A stretch of 23,739 bases of DNA from JBNJEL01 sp051745835 (GTDB taxonomy: Bacteria; Bacillota; Halanaerobiia; Halobacteroidales; Acetohalobiaceae): assembly GCA_051745835.1 (NCBI GenBank), contig JBNJEL010000022.1:1-23739 (forward strand). Direction: 5' to 3'. Position numbers and translations under genes: made by a program. The stretch's first letter is position 1; every line of letters begins with the position of its first letter. Under the pieces are notes generated by a model. The model worked only from the letters and a program-made list of their open reading frames with translations. It did not search any database and was not told the DNA's origin. Below are positions 23,727-23,739 of the stretch, in pieces.

Positions 23727-23739
23727 TCAATTTTTATAT

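Noticed and set aside
23727..23739. TATAAA just before tRNA-fMet as the promoter of the tRNA cluster
   Set aside because: It would leave almost no 5' leader and no -35 is visible before the window ends; more tRNA genes may lie upstream.

Overview
The window is AT-rich and almost entirely coded on the minus strand. It holds a nearly complete division and cell wall (dcw) cluster of an endospore-forming Firmicute. SpoIIGA and the start of a SigE-type sigma factor follow ftsZ, MurE carries the DNPR motif of meso-diaminopimelate enzymes, and the septal transpeptidase is a SpoVD-like protein with two PASTA domains. Unlike Bacillus, the cluster keeps murC, murB, murA and ddl beside ftsQAZ. Together with the protein style this suggests Halanaerobiales (for example Halobacteroidaceae) or a related clostridial lineage; that assignment is inference.

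Layout in the direction of transcription, from high to low coordinates. (1) 23650-23726 down to 23199-23276: six tRNA genes, fMet-Phe-Leu-Gly-Arg-His, ending in a strong terminator at 23140-23167. (2) 23036-20973: an OmpR-type response regulator and its membrane histidine kinase, ending in a terminator at 20934-20962. (3) 20816-20935: a lone plus-strand gene for a 39-residue protein with a very good ribosome binding site, divergent from the dcw cluster. (4) 20542-4709: rsmH, ftsL, spoVD/ftsI, murE, murF, mraY, murD, ftsW, murG, murC, murB, murA, ddl, mostly with gaps of 1 to 63 bases, plus one 135-base gap between murG and murC. (5) A hairpin after ddl, then ftsQ, ftsA and ftsZ, ending in a terminator. 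(6) spoIIGA and the first 31 codons of sigE.

The genes form one pathway. MurA to MurF and Ddl make UDP-MurNAc-pentapeptide; MraY and MurG turn it into lipid II; FtsW and the SpoVD-like PBP polymerise and cross-link it at the septum; FtsL, FtsQ, FtsA and FtsZ build the division machine; RsmH methylates 16S rRNA. SpoIIGA and SigE link asymmetric septation to mother-cell gene expression.

The most interesting non-coding signals fit that link. A SigH-like promoter lies before ftsA. A TTGACA/GATAAT pair with 22-base spacing, overlapped by a Spo0A-box-like sequence, lies before spoIIGA; both resemble the known sporulation controls of these genes in B. subtilis. The most novel coding item is the 39-residue protein, whose C-terminal half is a short amphipathic segment with an LPxFL core like that of SpoVM. 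I see no phage, insertion sequence, CRISPR array or defence system.
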